A stretch of DNA of 64,000 bases, from assembly GCA_046330135.1 (NCBI GenBank), contig JAXLTI010000006.1, positions 248,001-312,000 on the forward strand, given 5' to 3'. The translations under genes and the position numbers were made by a program. The DNA comes from CAYYFX01 sp046330135. GTDB taxonomy: Bacteria > ARS69. Positions 48,301-56,145 of this stretch are shown piece by piece (within the stretch, counting starts at the first letter, position 1; each line of letters opens with the position of its first letter). The notes below the pieces were generated by a model. The model searched no databases, was not told the origin of the DNA, and saw nothing but the letters and a program-made list of their open reading frames with translations.

Positions 48301-49296
48301 GCCATGACTATCGGCGTGGCTGATGCGGAAGTCACTCCCGAGGGGAATCAGAAGATAGAGGCCACTCTGCGGTGGCTGGAAAGCCCGCTCCTGGGAGCGT
48401 CGGTAGCGGGGATAGTCAGGGGGCCAAGTGGCTTCGAGCAGCCGGTCGTGCTAGTGGACGACGGGACAGCCGGGGACCGGGTCCCAGGGGATGGTGTCTA
48501 CACAGTGGACGTCGGGAGCCATCCCTTCACTGGCCAGTATGATGTGAGCCTCCTTGCGACGGGTACCTACGGGGCGGGGAGAACCCTGAACAGATCTGCG
48601 GCACGACCCTACTTCGTCTCGGAGCGGCCGGATCTGCAGATCCTGGAAGGGGATATCGAGCTGAGCGCGGCCGTCGTGGACACTCAGTCTGTCGTCACCG
48701 TAACAGCGACAGTGCGGAACATCGGAGGTGCCGCCGCAGAATCCGTGCGCGCCGTCTTCCTGGAGGAGGAGTCGGGGCTGCTATTCGGCGAGAGAAGCGC
48801 GGGTACCCTTGGCGCAGGTCAGGAGGTCGTGCTGTCGGCCGACTGGCCCACGCGCCATGGGGCTTCCGAATACAGGCTAGGGGCTCGTGTAAGCGTTGGC
48901 GGAACTCCGGGGGAGACGGACATCGCGAACAACGAAGCTTACGCTACTCCGCTCGTCGTCGTTGGCGCCCCGGAAGACACTAGACCGGGGGATCAGGGGA
49001 GCGGTGGCACGAACAGCATAGCTATACTCCGACTCAGCATGTTCCCCAATCCCGTTCGCGGCGACATCACGATTCGTTATCAGCTTCCCAGGACCGAGCG
49101 AGTCCGGTTGGACGTGTTTGACGTGGCGGGGCGTCGCGTGCGTACTCTGTTGGAAGAGGTTCACGGAGCTGGGCTGGGATCGCTTGTCTGGGACGGCCGC
49201 GACGGAGAAGGCCATCGCGTGACGGCGGGGGTGTACTTCGTGCGACTCCGAACGCAGTCCGATTCACGGACAGGCCGCATCGTCCTCATTCGCTGA
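45343..49296 (+). CDS. Secreted propeller-lipase protein with CARDB and FlgD-like tail
   Basis: This 1,317-residue protein starts at ATG 45343 behind GAGG; GTG 45322 and ATG 45397 are in frame. The signal peptide ends CAPAVADM. About eight 50-residue repeats follow (LVTGAFSGTVDFGGGPLTSA; DIFVLKLDAAGNHVWSRAYG), a delta-60/SBBP-type propeller up to about residue 480. A carboxypeptidase-like domain comes next (GRVVDGFNW...NFLISVPGNASYECTFTHPG). Then an alpha/beta-hydrolase: VVLLHGLWGGARSW, nucleophile GHSMGGLVARQYI near 653, and MLGTPNHGSELATY, as in secreted triacylglycerol lipases and PGAP1-like enzymes. A CARDB domain (TVTATVRNIGGAAAESVRAV) and a FlgD-like tail ending RTGRIVLIR complete it. 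Predicted exported lipase/esterase; it abuts the attachment site. Confidence 0.85.
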   Translation: MLSRCVRPLTSATHPCKSMPAVLILSAIVCAPAVADMPAYSWSRRYGTTYYEEGRSISAALDGGAFVTGILYGTAAVGGRMSAGTDHQDIFVLRLDRSGNQVWSRRFGSTQGFGYGFRVAATADGGVLVTGGFSGTLDFGGGALTAAGDEDIFVLKLDSAGSHRWSRHYGGGPQTGAAGLGISATPGGGALVTGAFQGTINFGGGPLTSAGNYDIFVLKLDAAGNHVWSRAYGSNDPPGNEEVGWGVSATSGGGALVTGAFSGTVDFGGGPLTSAGVRNIFVLKLDASGSHVWSHGYGSTRENLGVSVSTTPDQGALVTGVFSDAVDFGGGPVTGGGWYNAFVLKLDSAGNHVWSRGYGGADYNAGLHASAAPDGSALVTGYFQGTVDFGGGPLTSAGGDDVFVMKLDGGGHHVWSRRYGSTGSDEAWGVSPSSDGSVYLTGYFYDTVDFGGGPLTSAGQGDVFVLKLVDTSPAIATISGRVVDGFNWRDYGGRVSPITRCAVDATDLITQAHYSATTDTDGNFLISVPGNASYECTFTHPGYRTSVHATGGLPSGAHFTFPLGALVLDTKTVVLLHGLWGGARSWVDQNGFDFAAQLRASLGDWNVEPPISLVPDPLGWLDQRGSVNGQVGVLADYLSGLDAQGIRSVKVVGHSMGGLVARQYIRTHPGKIETLVMLGTPNHGSELATYAKLLLLWAEGELSGQGIFSYVPPAGEDLVPDSPLLRDLNYNGEQGLSNWGCPQHPAETTLSAKTRYYTYTGTAFEWNFWDACDRRWWFLGSPLATLTTWPPWEPCDNDYIVPVSSVPLRGSTPPLSVHNWTDIGCGCFSRHLRTPECPPMKADPCVVRVVTEALEALPSCTLPASASVPLRGVAGPVGQNAGFDLVFLAPGGGSNLALPCGSADSLEFRADLIRGTSALTLIDPTGRRVNPDSAAVDPNIDYQEDGLLRRYVVRSGAPGEWQLVADAANSPDSVEVLLTGTEYGQVAMTIGVADAEVTPEGNQKIEATLRWLESPLLGASVAGIVRGPSGFEQPVVLVDDGTAGDRVPGDGVYTVDVGSHPFTGQYDVSLLATGTYGAGRTLNRSAARPYFVSERPDLQILEGDIELSAAVVDTQSVVTVTATVRNIGGAAAESVRAVFLEEESGLLFGERSAGTLGAGQEVVLSADWPTRHGASEYRLGARVSVGGTPGETDIANNEAYATPLVVVGAPEDTRPGDQGSGGTNSIAILRLSMFPNPVRGDITIRYQLPRTERVRLDVFDVAGRRVRTLLEEVHGAGLGSLVWDGRDGEGHRVTAGVYFVRLRTQSDSRTGRIVLIR

Positions 49297-49483
49297 TACG
49301 ACCAGATGGCTTAGCGCGGGTTCCGTCGTGCGGGAATCTCGCCGCTGCGGGTCTGGAGGCCTGGAGGCGCACGGCCCAGGATCGCCGCCAAGGCCTGGGG
49401 GCGTCGCCGCTGGCTCGGCAACTGGAGACTATGTGGAGACGACCCTTTTAAGGGCGCTCAACTCGTCTCCAAGAAGACGCGCA

Positions 49484-49514
49484 AAGGCCCGGAAATCAAA
49501 GACTTCCGGGCCTT
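49484..49514 (-). terminator. Hairpin downstream of initiator tRNA
   Basis: AAGGCCCGGAA (49484-49494) and TTCCGGGCCTT (49504-49514) are a perfect 11-bp inverted repeat with a 9-nt loop, placed just past the tRNA 3' end. If the island boundary is right, this terminator was supplied by the element and replaces the original now at about 14648-14679. Confidence 0.65.
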
Positions 49515-49521
49515 CTCAATT

Positions 49522-49598
<77 letters not shown>

Positions 49599-49677
49599 AT
49601 GTGCCGCGAACATACCCGGGTAGGATGGGGAGGTCAAGCGAAAGGCTTTCCCTCTGGAGCGGACCGCCAGGGCCGGG

Positions 49678-50550
49678 TCACCTGCCCGATTTGGCGCCCG
49701 CCGCCTTCGCCGCAGACCCCGACGACGCTTTTCCGGCGGGCTGCACACTCGTCTTCGCGGCAGTCTGGGCACTCGCCTTCGCCCCAGACGGCCCGGACGT
49801 CTTCGCCCCGGCCGCGGCCTGCCCCGCCGCCGCCTTCGCGTCCCCGGCATTCTTCGCGTCCTCGGCGCCCTTCACGTCCTTGTCCGCCGCGGCGCCCCTC
49901 TTCTCTCCGTTCACAGCCGCGCTCTTGTCATCCCCGCTCGCGCCCCGCCCCTTGTCGTCCTTACTCGCGGCCAGCTGCGCCGCGGTGGGGACCTTCTTGC
50001 CCTTCGGATCGTAGAAGCGCACGAGCACTTCGCCGTCCTTCACCATCGCCTGCTCCTCGCGCGCCAGGCGATCCACGATCTCGTTGCCGCCGCCTTCGAG
50101 CTGCGAGACTTCGGCTTGCAGGTGCGCGTTCTCGATCGCGAGGCGCTCGATCTCGCGGCCCAGGCGCTCGTTCTCGTACTTCACCCAGAGGAGGCGGGGG
50201 GCGCCGGCGTCGCCGAGGATGAACATCCACACGACCCAGATTGCGGCGAGGCCGATCGCCACGTTCTTGAGCTTCTGCCTCTGGAGGAGCTTCTGCTGGA
50301 CGAGGCGACTCTGGCGGGCCATCTCGCCGAGCGCGTTCTTCACCGGCTGCGGAAGATCCACTTCGGCGACGCGCTGGAGCAGCCGGCCTTTCGGCCCGCG
50401 ACGCATGCCGCGCCGCGCCGCCTCGAGCGCACCGCGACGCTCGTTGCCGCCGCGCGCGGTGACGCGCCGCTTGAGAGCGATGCGTCCGGCACCCACGCTG
50501 GGCCTCTGCGGAGCGTGATCGCCCCAGGGCCCGCCCACTCCCGCCGCCAT
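49678..50550 (-). CDS. FtsB/DivIC-like septum-formation protein
   Basis: This 290-residue protein starts at ATG 50550 (MAAGVGGPWGDHAPQRP) behind GGAGGG; a longer upstream reading is low-complexity. A long basic cytoplasmic N-terminus precedes one membrane span (NVAIGLAAIWVVWMFILG), then a coiled coil (YENERLGREIERLAIENAHL, then QAEVSQLEGG) and DRLAREEQAMVKDGEVLVRF, the FtsB/DivIC signature. The last 90 residues are an Ala/Lys-rich disordered tail. FtsB/DivIC bridges FtsQ and FtsL in the divisome. Both the N-terminal extension and the C-terminal tail are much longer than in E. coli FtsB. Confidence 0.75.
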   Translation of the reverse strand: MAAGVGGPWGDHAPQRPSVGAGRIALKRRVTARGGNERRGALEAARRGMRRGPKGRLLQRVAEVDLPQPVKNALGEMARQSRLVQQKLLQRQKLKNVAIGLAAIWVVWMFILGDAGAPRLLWVKYENERLGREIERLAIENAHLQAEVSQLEGGGNEIVDRLAREEQAMVKDGEVLVRFYDPKGKKVPTAAQLAASKDDKGRGASGDDKSAAVNGEKRGAAADKDVKGAEDAKNAGDAKAAAGQAAAGAKTSGPSGAKASAQTAAKTSVQPAGKASSGSAAKAAGAKSGR

Positions 50551-50681
50551 CCCCACCCTCCGAGTCGGCGGGATTCTACACGGAACCCGGGCGAAGGGAA
50601 GGCGGACGTGCGTCCGTGCGCACTGCGCGCACGGACGCACCGTCACTCACCGGCGACGAATCGCCGGCCGGCCGTCAGCGG

Positions 50682-50861
50682 CTACCGGTTGCAGCCGCAG
50701 GGGCAGTTGCCCGGGCCCGGGCAGGACGTCGTGGTGCAGCCGCTCGGATCGCACGCGGCGGTGCACGCCGCCGGGGCGTTCGAGGCGGCCCGCGGGGACA
50801 GCGCGAACGCGCTGCCGGCCAACAACGTCGCGGCCGTGAGGCCGAGCATGATCTTACGCAT
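50682..50861 (-). CDS. 59-residue secreted Cys-rich peptide
   Basis: The gene starts at ATG 50861 with AAGGAG 8 bp upstream and ends in TAG at 50682. Residues 1-20 (MRKIMLGLTAATLLAGSAFA) are a clear signal peptide ending AFA. The mature part of about 39 residues holds seven Cys in the spacing C-x3-C-x4-C-x4-C-x5-C-x-C-x-C, ending CPGPGNCPCGCNR. Such a small Cys-rich exported peptide could bind metal or form disulfides. I do not recognise a family. It lies next to another Cys/His-rich secreted protein on the same strand, 96 bp downstream of it. Confidence 0.65.
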   Translation of the reverse strand: MRKIMLGLTAATLLAGSAFALSPRAASNAPAACTAACDPSGCTTTSCPGPGNCPCGCNR

Positions 50862-50957
50862 GAGGAATCTCCTTCGATGAGTTGGAGTGAGACTGCGTCG
50901 GAATGACGCTGAGTTGGAACGAGACTCGAAAGGAACGAGACTCGAGGAAAGAGCGTC

Positions 50958-51494
50958 TCAGCAGCTCATCGGGAGCTCGGGCGGCGGCGTCAGCGGGTCG
51001 AGATCGATCGACTGGAGCGTCTGCGCCGGAGGGAACGAGGGCGGCGCGGCGGGGAGGATGCTCGGCAAGGCCGGCGCCGTGGCGACGAGCCCGATCCAGA
51101 ACGGACACATCATGCAGCAGAGAACCGGCGTGTCCGGGGACGCGGCCCCACGGCTGCACGGGAACGCCTCGCCGAACGGGCAGCCCCGACCCTCCGCGCG
51201 ACAAGAGGCGACCGTGCGACAGGAGCCCTGCGCGTGACAGGCGCCCTGCGCGTGACAAGAACCCTGCGCGTGATAGGAGCCCTGCGCGCGGCAAGAGCCC
51301 TCCGCATGACAAGCGGCCGCTGAGCTGCCGGCGGCCTCAGCCAACGGACACGAATGCTCCACCGCGTGGCGGCAGCGCTGTGCGGCGTGGGCCGTCAATT
51401 GGACGGCCATGCACCGCGGCACCGGCGTGGCCGTGGCCTGCAGGAGGATCAGGAGCGGCACGATCGCGAGCAGGCCGCGGGCGAAGCGTCGCAT
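50958..51494 (-). CDS. Secreted Cys/His hexapeptide-repeat protein
   Basis: This 178-residue protein starts at ATG 51494 (MRRFARGLLAIVPLLILLQA), a signal peptide; an upstream ATG 51551 is possible. The centre is a run of hexapeptides of the type C-H/R-A-Q/E-G-S (for example GSCHAQGACHAQGSC), encoded by 18-bp DNA repeats. Flanking it are more Cys (EHSCPLAEA, EGRGCPFGEAFPC, PVLCCMMCPFW). Regularly spaced Cys and His in an exported protein point to binding of a soft metal such as copper or zinc, but this is inference. The C-terminus is Pro-rich. A hydrophobic stretch FWIGLVATAPALPSILPAAP could associate with membrane. Confidence 0.6.
   Translation of the reverse strand: MRRFARGLLAIVPLLILLQATATPVPRCMAVQLTAHAAQRCRHAVEHSCPLAEAAGSSAAACHAEGSCRAQGSYHAQGSCHAQGACHAQGSCRTVASCRAEGRGCPFGEAFPCSRGAASPDTPVLCCMMCPFWIGLVATAPALPSILPAAPPSFPPAQTLQSIDLDPLTPPPELPMSC
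51203..51310 (-). repeat. 18-bp coding tandem repeat
   Basis: Six units of 18 bp, such as AGGAGCCCTGCGCGTGAC on the plus strand, lie end to end; the first unit is degenerate. They encode the Cys/His hexapeptides, so copy number changes would alter the number of Cys-His sites without a frameshift. Confidence 0.75.
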
Positions 51495-51569
51495 GGGACT
51501 CGAACCCGGCACGAATCGACCCGGTTCCGCCTCTCGGCTCCCGCCGCCCAACGCCCAGCGCCCCGGGCC

Positions 51570-52469
51570 CTAGATCCCGGGCGCGCGCTTCACGACGGGG
51601 GAGTAGACCAGCTCTCCTTGGACCTCGAGGAGCCCTCGATCGTCGAAGATGTCGTTGTCGAACCCGGCGCTGGTGGTGTCGCGGAAGAACTGCACGCCGC
51701 CCGCCACCGTGAAGCCGACGCGCCAGTCGCCCTGCCGGAAGGGCTCCACGCCCAGGCCCGCGAGCACGCTGCGGTAGCCGATGGAGTCGTGGTCGAGCGT
51801 GTGCGTCTCGCCGTTCGACACGAACGTCACGGCGTTCCGGTAGTCCCAGGCGTAGCGCCCCGTCCGCGCCGCGAACATCAGGTTCATGTTGGGCTGGGAG
51901 CCGTCCGGGAAGAGATGCACGCGGAGCGCCACATCGGCGGCCCAGCCGTCGAAGCTGCGCATCGCGGCGCCCAGGTCGCTCGAGAGGCTCGCCATCGAGC
52001 GGTAGCCGCGAACGTCCAGGCTCACGCCCTGCGTGAGGAAGCCGACCAGCAGCCCCCCCGACCCGTAGCCGCCGAGCGCCGCGGTCTGCAGCCCGCCGCC
52101 GCCGCCGACCAAGCCCAGGCGCAGGCGAACCTCGGAGGGCGCGCCGGCATCCGACCCGCCGCCCCCGCCGTACGGCGCGAAGGACGTGTAGTACGGGAAG
52201 GTGACGCTGGAGCCGATCGGCAGCACGACGGAGTCGGGGAACGGCCCGTACACGACCGCATCCTGCGCCGGGGCCTGCACCGGCGCAGCGTCGGTCTGCT
52301 TCGTCTTCGTCTGCGAGAGATCCTGCTGGCCCACCACCTGCTGCTGGGGCGGGGGCTTCTTCGCCTGGTTGACGACGTCGCTCAGCTTCTCCGCCCGCGT
52401 GACGACCGGAAGAGCCAGCGCCCCGAGCCAGGCGAGGACGGCGAGAAAGGTCCGAGCGGCGGGAGACAT
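51570..52469 (-). CDS. Putative outer-membrane beta-barrel protein
   Basis: This 299-residue protein starts at ATG 52469 (MSPAARTFLAVLAWLGALAL) behind GGAGG. The signal peptide ends VTRA. A Gln-rich linker (KKPPPQQQVVGQQDLSQTK) precedes a region of alternating strands: SEVRLRLGLVGGGGGLQTAA, ADVALRVHLFPDGSQPNMNL, DWRVGFTVAGGVQFFRDTTS, LLEVQGELVYSPVVKRA. The alternation and aromatic girdles fit a small outer-membrane barrel, but the protein does not end in Phe, and no specific family is recognised. It lies 144 bp downstream of enolase on the same strand and upstream of the Cys-rich genes, so they may share a transcript. Confidence 0.6.
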   Translation of the reverse strand: MSPAARTFLAVLAWLGALALPVVTRAEKLSDVVNQAKKPPPQQQVVGQQDLSQTKTKQTDAAPVQAPAQDAVVYGPFPDSVVLPIGSSVTFPYYTSFAPYGGGGGSDAGAPSEVRLRLGLVGGGGGLQTAALGGYGSGGLLVGFLTQGVSLDVRGYRSMASLSSDLGAAMRSFDGWAADVALRVHLFPDGSQPNMNLMFAARTGRYAWDYRNAVTFVSNGETHTLDHDSIGYRSVLAGLGVEPFRQGDWRVGFTVAGGVQFFRDTTSAGFDNDIFDDRGLLEVQGELVYSPVVKRAPGI

Positions 52470-52612
52470 GGCAGCCTCCGGTGTGATCAGGGTGCGGACC
52501 CGTTCGTCGAACCCGCGGCACGGCTCAGCGTTCCGGCTCCGGGGGCGATCGCTCGCGCCGCCGTTCGCCCTCCGCGCCGGTTCGCGCCGAGCTTCCGAGC
52601 CCTCGCCTTCCC

Positions 52613-53923
52613 TCAGGCGCGCGCCGGCTCCGCCGCCGTGCTCCTCCGGAACGCTCCGAACCCCGGGAACTCCGCGGTGTCGGCCAGCTCGTCCTCGATG
52701 CGCAGGAGCCGGTTGTACTTCGCCAGCCTGTCGCTGCGGCTGAGGCTGCCCGTCTTGATCTGCCCGCAGTTCGACGCCACCGCCACGTCCGCGATGGTGG
52801 TGTCCTCGGTCTCGCCGCTGCGGTGGCTCACCACGCAGGTGTAGCGGTTGCGCATGGCCAGCGCCATCGCGTCGAAGGTCTCCGTCAGCGTTCCGATCTG
52901 GTTGACCTTCACGAGGATCGAGTTCGCGCAGCCCTCGTCGATGCCGCGCTGCAGGAACTTCGTGTTGGTCACGAAGATGTCGTCGCCGACGAGCTGCACG
53001 CGCCCGCCCAGCTCGGAGGTCAGCCGCTTCCAACCGGCCCAGTCGCCCTCGGCGAGGCCGTCCTCGATCGAGACGATCGGGTACTTGTCGCAGAGCCCTT
53101 TGTAGAAGGCGATCATCCCGGCGGCGTCGCGCTCCTTCTCGCGCTCCGCCTCCAGCACGTACTTGCCGTTCTTGAAGAACTCGCTGGAGGCGGGGTCGAG
53201 CGCGATGGCCACCTGGCGGCCCGGCTCGTAGCCCGCGCTCTCGCACGCCTTCATGATGACGTCCAGCGCTTCCACGTTCGACGAGAGGTTCGGCGCGAAG
53301 CCGCCCTCGTCTCCCACGCCGGTGTTCATGCCCTTCGCGTGCAGCACCTTCTTGAGCGAGTGGAAGATCTCCGCGCCCATGCGCAGCGCCTCGGAGAACG
53401 TGCCGGCGCCCGCGGGCACGATCATGAACTCCTGGATGTCGACGTTGTTGTCCGCGTGCTTGCCGCCGTTCAGGATGTTCATCATCGGCACGGGCAGGGT
53501 CTTCGCGTTGAAGCCGCCGAGGTACTGATAGAACGGCAGCCCGTGCGCGGAGGCCGCGGCGCGCGCCACCGCCATGGACACGCCGAGGATCGCGTTCGCG
53601 CCGAGGTTGCCCTTGTTCGGCGTGCCGTCCATGTCGATGAGGAGCGAATCGAGGAACACCTGCTCGCTCGCATCCATGCCCACGACCTCGGGCGCGATCT
53701 CCTCGTTGACCTTCTCGACCGCCTTCAGCACGCCCTTGCCGCCGTAGCGCTTCGGGTCGCCGTCGCGCAGCTCCACGGCTTCGTTCTCGCCGGTGGACGC
53801 GCCGCTCGGCACGGCGGCGAGCGCGGAGACGCCGGATTCCAGCGTGACTTCCACCTCGAGCGTGGGATTGCCGCGCGAGTCCAGGATCTCGCGCGCGAGA
53901 ACGTCGACGATCGTGGTCGGCAT
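52613..53923 (-). CDS. eno: Enolase
   Basis: This 436-residue protein starts at ATG 53923 behind GAGGAG. Enolase interconverts 2-phosphoglycerate and phosphoenolpyruvate in glycolysis, in the cytoplasm. Signature elements are all present: AREILDSRGNPTLEVEV, AVPSGASTGENEAVELRDGD, LPVPMMNILNGGKHADNN, GDEGGFAPNL, metal ligands in IALDPASSEFF, YPIVSIEDGLAEGDW and QLVGDDIFVTN, and catalytic Lys in ILVKVNQIGTLTE, followed by SHRSGETEDTTIADVAV. Length is typical. It is a reliable chromosomal marker for the right-hand region. Confidence 0.98.
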   Translation of the reverse strand: MPTTIVDVLAREILDSRGNPTLEVEVTLESGVSALAAVPSGASTGENEAVELRDGDPKRYGGKGVLKAVEKVNEEIAPEVVGMDASEQVFLDSLLIDMDGTPNKGNLGANAILGVSMAVARAAASAHGLPFYQYLGGFNAKTLPVPMMNILNGGKHADNNVDIQEFMIVPAGAGTFSEALRMGAEIFHSLKKVLHAKGMNTGVGDEGGFAPNLSSNVEALDVIMKACESAGYEPGRQVAIALDPASSEFFKNGKYVLEAEREKERDAAGMIAFYKGLCDKYPIVSIEDGLAEGDWAGWKRLTSELGGRVQLVGDDIFVTNTKFLQRGIDEGCANSILVKVNQIGTLTETFDAMALAMRNRYTCVVSHRSGETEDTTIADVAVASNCGQIKTGSLSRSDRLAKYNRLLRIEDELADTAEFPGFGAFRRSTAAEPARA

Positions 53924-54142
53924 GACGCGCTCCTCGCCAGGGGAGACTGCAGTGGCTCGCTGTGTCCAGGCGGCGATTCTATCAGCGCGAGAGGGCGCGG
54001 ACGAGACGGCTCTTTGGGAGCGACACTCCGCGAGCGAAGCGGTATCCTGCGCGGCCCGCAAAAGATGCCGCGACGCGCCGACGTCTCCGGCGGCCGCCGG
54101 CCAAGTCAGGCCCCTCCGTGGGGCGAAAGTGAGGGAGCACCC

Positions 54143-54520
54143 ATGAGCCGTCTCCGCGTTCCGATGATCGTCCTCGCCGCCGCGCTGCTGGTCTCCGCCT
54201 GCGCGAAGAAGCAGGCCGACACCCCGCCTCCGCCCGCGGAGAAGGTCGCGGCGATGTCGCTGCCGATCGACCTCACGCCGGCCAAGGTGGCGGAGATCGC
54301 CCAGGTGGCGGTGCAGATCGCGAAGAACCCCACGATGTCGACCACGATCCTCCAGCAGCACGGGTTCAACCAGGAGCAGCTAGACCAGGCGATGGGCAAG
54401 ATCGTCGCGGACTCCACGATGAGCGCGCTGTTCCAGCAGGCGAAGGCGGAAGCGGAGGCCCAGCAGGCGGCCGCGCCCGCGGAGACGCCGGCGGCCGGCG
54501 GAACGGAAGCGGGGAAGTAG
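54143..54520 (+). CDS. Small lipoprotein, unknown function
   Basis: This 125-residue protein starts at ATG 54143 behind GAGGGAGC. The N-terminus MSRLRVPMIVLAAALLVSAC is a lipoprotein signal with lipobox LVSAC. The mature part has a short helical domain (LTPAKVAEIAQVAVQIAKNP, then LQQHGFNQEQLDQAMGKIVA) and an Ala/Glu-rich disordered end. No family recognised. It is divergent from enolase and followed by a strong terminator. Confidence 0.75.
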   Translation: MSRLRVPMIVLAAALLVSACAKKQADTPPPPAEKVAAMSLPIDLTPAKVAEIAQVAVQIAKNPTMSTTILQQHGFNQEQLDQAMGKIVADSTMSALFQQAKAEAEAQQAAAPAETPAAGGTEAGK

Positions 54521-54603
54521 CCTGCGTCCGAACGGAAGCGGGAAGTAGCTCCGGTCCGCTGCGCGCGGGGAAGCGGTCTTCGTGCGAGTCCCGGCGCGCA
54601 AAC

Positions 54604-54633
54604 GAAAGGGGGCCGGATCGCCGGCCCCCTTTC
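54604..54633. terminator. Bidirectional terminator
   Basis: GAAAGGGGGCCGG (54604-54616) and CCGGCCCCCTTTC (54621-54633) form a perfect 13-bp stem with loop ATCG, flanked by A and T runs. It separates two convergent genes. Confidence 0.85.
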
Positions 54634-54659
54634 TCGCTTCCGGACTCTCGACGTCCCGG

Positions 54660-55127
54660 TCAGAGGACTCGAAGCACGACCGCCTCACGCTCCGAGGCAT
54701 GCCGGCGCTCTCGCTCCGAGTAGGCGGCGATCACCGCCTGATCACCCTGCAGGATCTTCGAGACGGAGTTCCGGAACACGTAGGCCCTCTCGACGTTGGA
54801 GCTCGGGTCGGTCGGAATGACCCAGAAGCCGTCCTTGCCGAGAGGCATCGACACCGGCCACGCGGCCATCCGCTCCCCGTCCTTGAACTCGAGCCAGATC
54901 TTGCGACGCACCTGACCCGGCGTCCTCGGAAACTCGCGATGATCCCGACGATCCGGGTTTCCTTCCAGCGACCGGACGACGAACACCGCCTTCAGCCCCT
55001 CGGTGGGGATGTCCAACGGCATTCCTCGCGGCTCGGTTTCGACACGGAAGAAATCGCGAGAGGGATGGAACTCGGTCGTGCGACCCTTCACCTTCCGTCC
55101 GTCCAGATGACGGGCGATGACCAGCAT
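54660..55127 (-). CDS. Conserved-looking cytoplasmic protein
   Basis: This 155-residue protein starts at ATG 55127 (MLVIARHLDGRKVKGRTTEF) with GGAG upstream; ATG 55157 would add 10 residues. It is a beta-rich soluble protein (RKIWLEFKDGERMAAWPVSM; GFWVIPTDPSSNVERAYVFR), which might be related to PilZ-like or DUF6982-type small domains, but I cannot confirm this. The C-terminus is charged (AYSERERRHASEREAVVLRV). It is transcribed divergently from the sigma factor gene. Confidence 0.55.
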   Translation of the reverse strand: MLVIARHLDGRKVKGRTTEFHPSRDFFRVETEPRGMPLDIPTEGLKAVFVVRSLEGNPDRRDHREFPRTPGQVRRKIWLEFKDGERMAAWPVSMPLGKDGFWVIPTDPSSNVERAYVFRNSVSKILQGDQAVIAAYSERERRHASEREAVVLRVL

Positions 55128-55385
55128 GCTGCTCTCTCCAAGGGGGTAGGTTCGCATGGGGGTCGTTCGGAGATTCGGGATTCGGCCGCCGCGCCTTGAG
55201 GCGCCCGCCGCCCGGTGACCACGCGATCCCACGCGAGCGGAAGATCGGCGAGAACGCGCGAGCGTTGCGGAGCGGGGAGAGGCCGCTCCGTCCACCGAAC
55301 GCGCGACGTTCTCCTGTTCAGGAATTGCGCTTAGGATGCCCCGGATCGGCAGTGCCCGAACGCCTGCCGACGCCCGGGGGCCCCC

Positions 55386-55991
55386 GTGACGGAGGAGCAA
55401 GTCGGCGACGATCGCGAGCTCGTTCGACGGGCGCTCGAGGGCGACGAGACCGCCTTCGCCACGATCGTCCGGCACTACGAGCGCGGCCTGTACAACCTCG
55501 CGTTCCGCATGGTGCGCGACAGCGAGCTGGCGCGCGATCTCACGCAGGAGATCTTCGTTCGCGTCCACCGCTCGCTGGCCCGCTACGATCCCGTCTATCC
55601 GTTCCCGAGCTGGATCTACCGCGTCGCCTCGAACCTCTGCATCGACTGGATCCGGCGCCGGAAGATCGAGACGGTGTCCCTGGACGCGCCTCTGCCCGGG
55701 GGCGGCGAGGAGGACGCGCCGAGTCGGGAGATGGAGGGCGACGCCCCGGATCCCTCGGAGGAGCTGGAGCGTCGCGAGCGCGCGGCCATGCTCGCGAGCG
55801 CGCTGGCGAAGCTGCCCGAGTCCCATCGGCTGGTCCTCCTGCTGCGCCACCAGCGGGAGCTGTCCTACGAGGAGATCGCCGTGGCGCTGGACGTGCCGCT
55901 GGGGACGGTGAAAGCCCGCATCCACCGCGCACGGGAGGCGTTCCGGAAGGTCCTCCTCCGCGACCACGACGTGGAGGACCTGGAGCCATGA
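55386..55991 (+). CDS. ECF RNA polymerase sigma factor
   Basis: This 201-residue protein starts at GTG 55386. Region 2 is clear (FATIVRHYERGLYNLAFRMV, then LARDLTQEIFVRVHRSLARY and PFPSWIYRVASNLCIDWIRR), with a linker and region 4 (LAKLPESHRLVLLLRHQREL, then SYEEIAVALDVPLGTVKARI). It is a RpoE/SigW-type extracytoplasmic-function sigma factor. The gene 155 bp downstream encodes its probable anti-sigma factor. No extra C-terminal domain is present. Confidence 0.93.
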   Translation: MTEEQVGDDRELVRRALEGDETAFATIVRHYERGLYNLAFRMVRDSELARDLTQEIFVRVHRSLARYDPVYPFPSWIYRVASNLCIDWIRRRKIETVSLDAPLPGGGEEDAPSREMEGDAPDPSEELERRERAAMLASALAKLPESHRLVLLLRHQRELSYEEIAVALDVPLGTVKARIHRAREAFRKVLLRDHDVEDLEP

Positions 55992-56145
55992 CCCCCATTC
56001 CCGAGATGCCGCCTCGCCTCCCTTGGACTAACCTTGCATTTCTCGCGCCGCCGGCCCGATCTCCCGTGCAACCCGGCGCGATGGGCCTGCGTACCAGGGG
56101 TGTGTCCGAAAGGTCGGAAGAGGCGTCCGTGAAAGGAGATCCCCG

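Noticed and set aside
51203..51310. CRISPR or noncoding satellite
   Set aside because: Units are 18 bp with no spacers and keep an open frame encoding Cys/His hexapeptides behind a signal peptide.
52823..54142. Plus-strand reading opposite enolase
   Set aside because: The part before ATG 54143 is antisense to enolase. Only the downstream 125 residues, with lipobox, are a credible protein.
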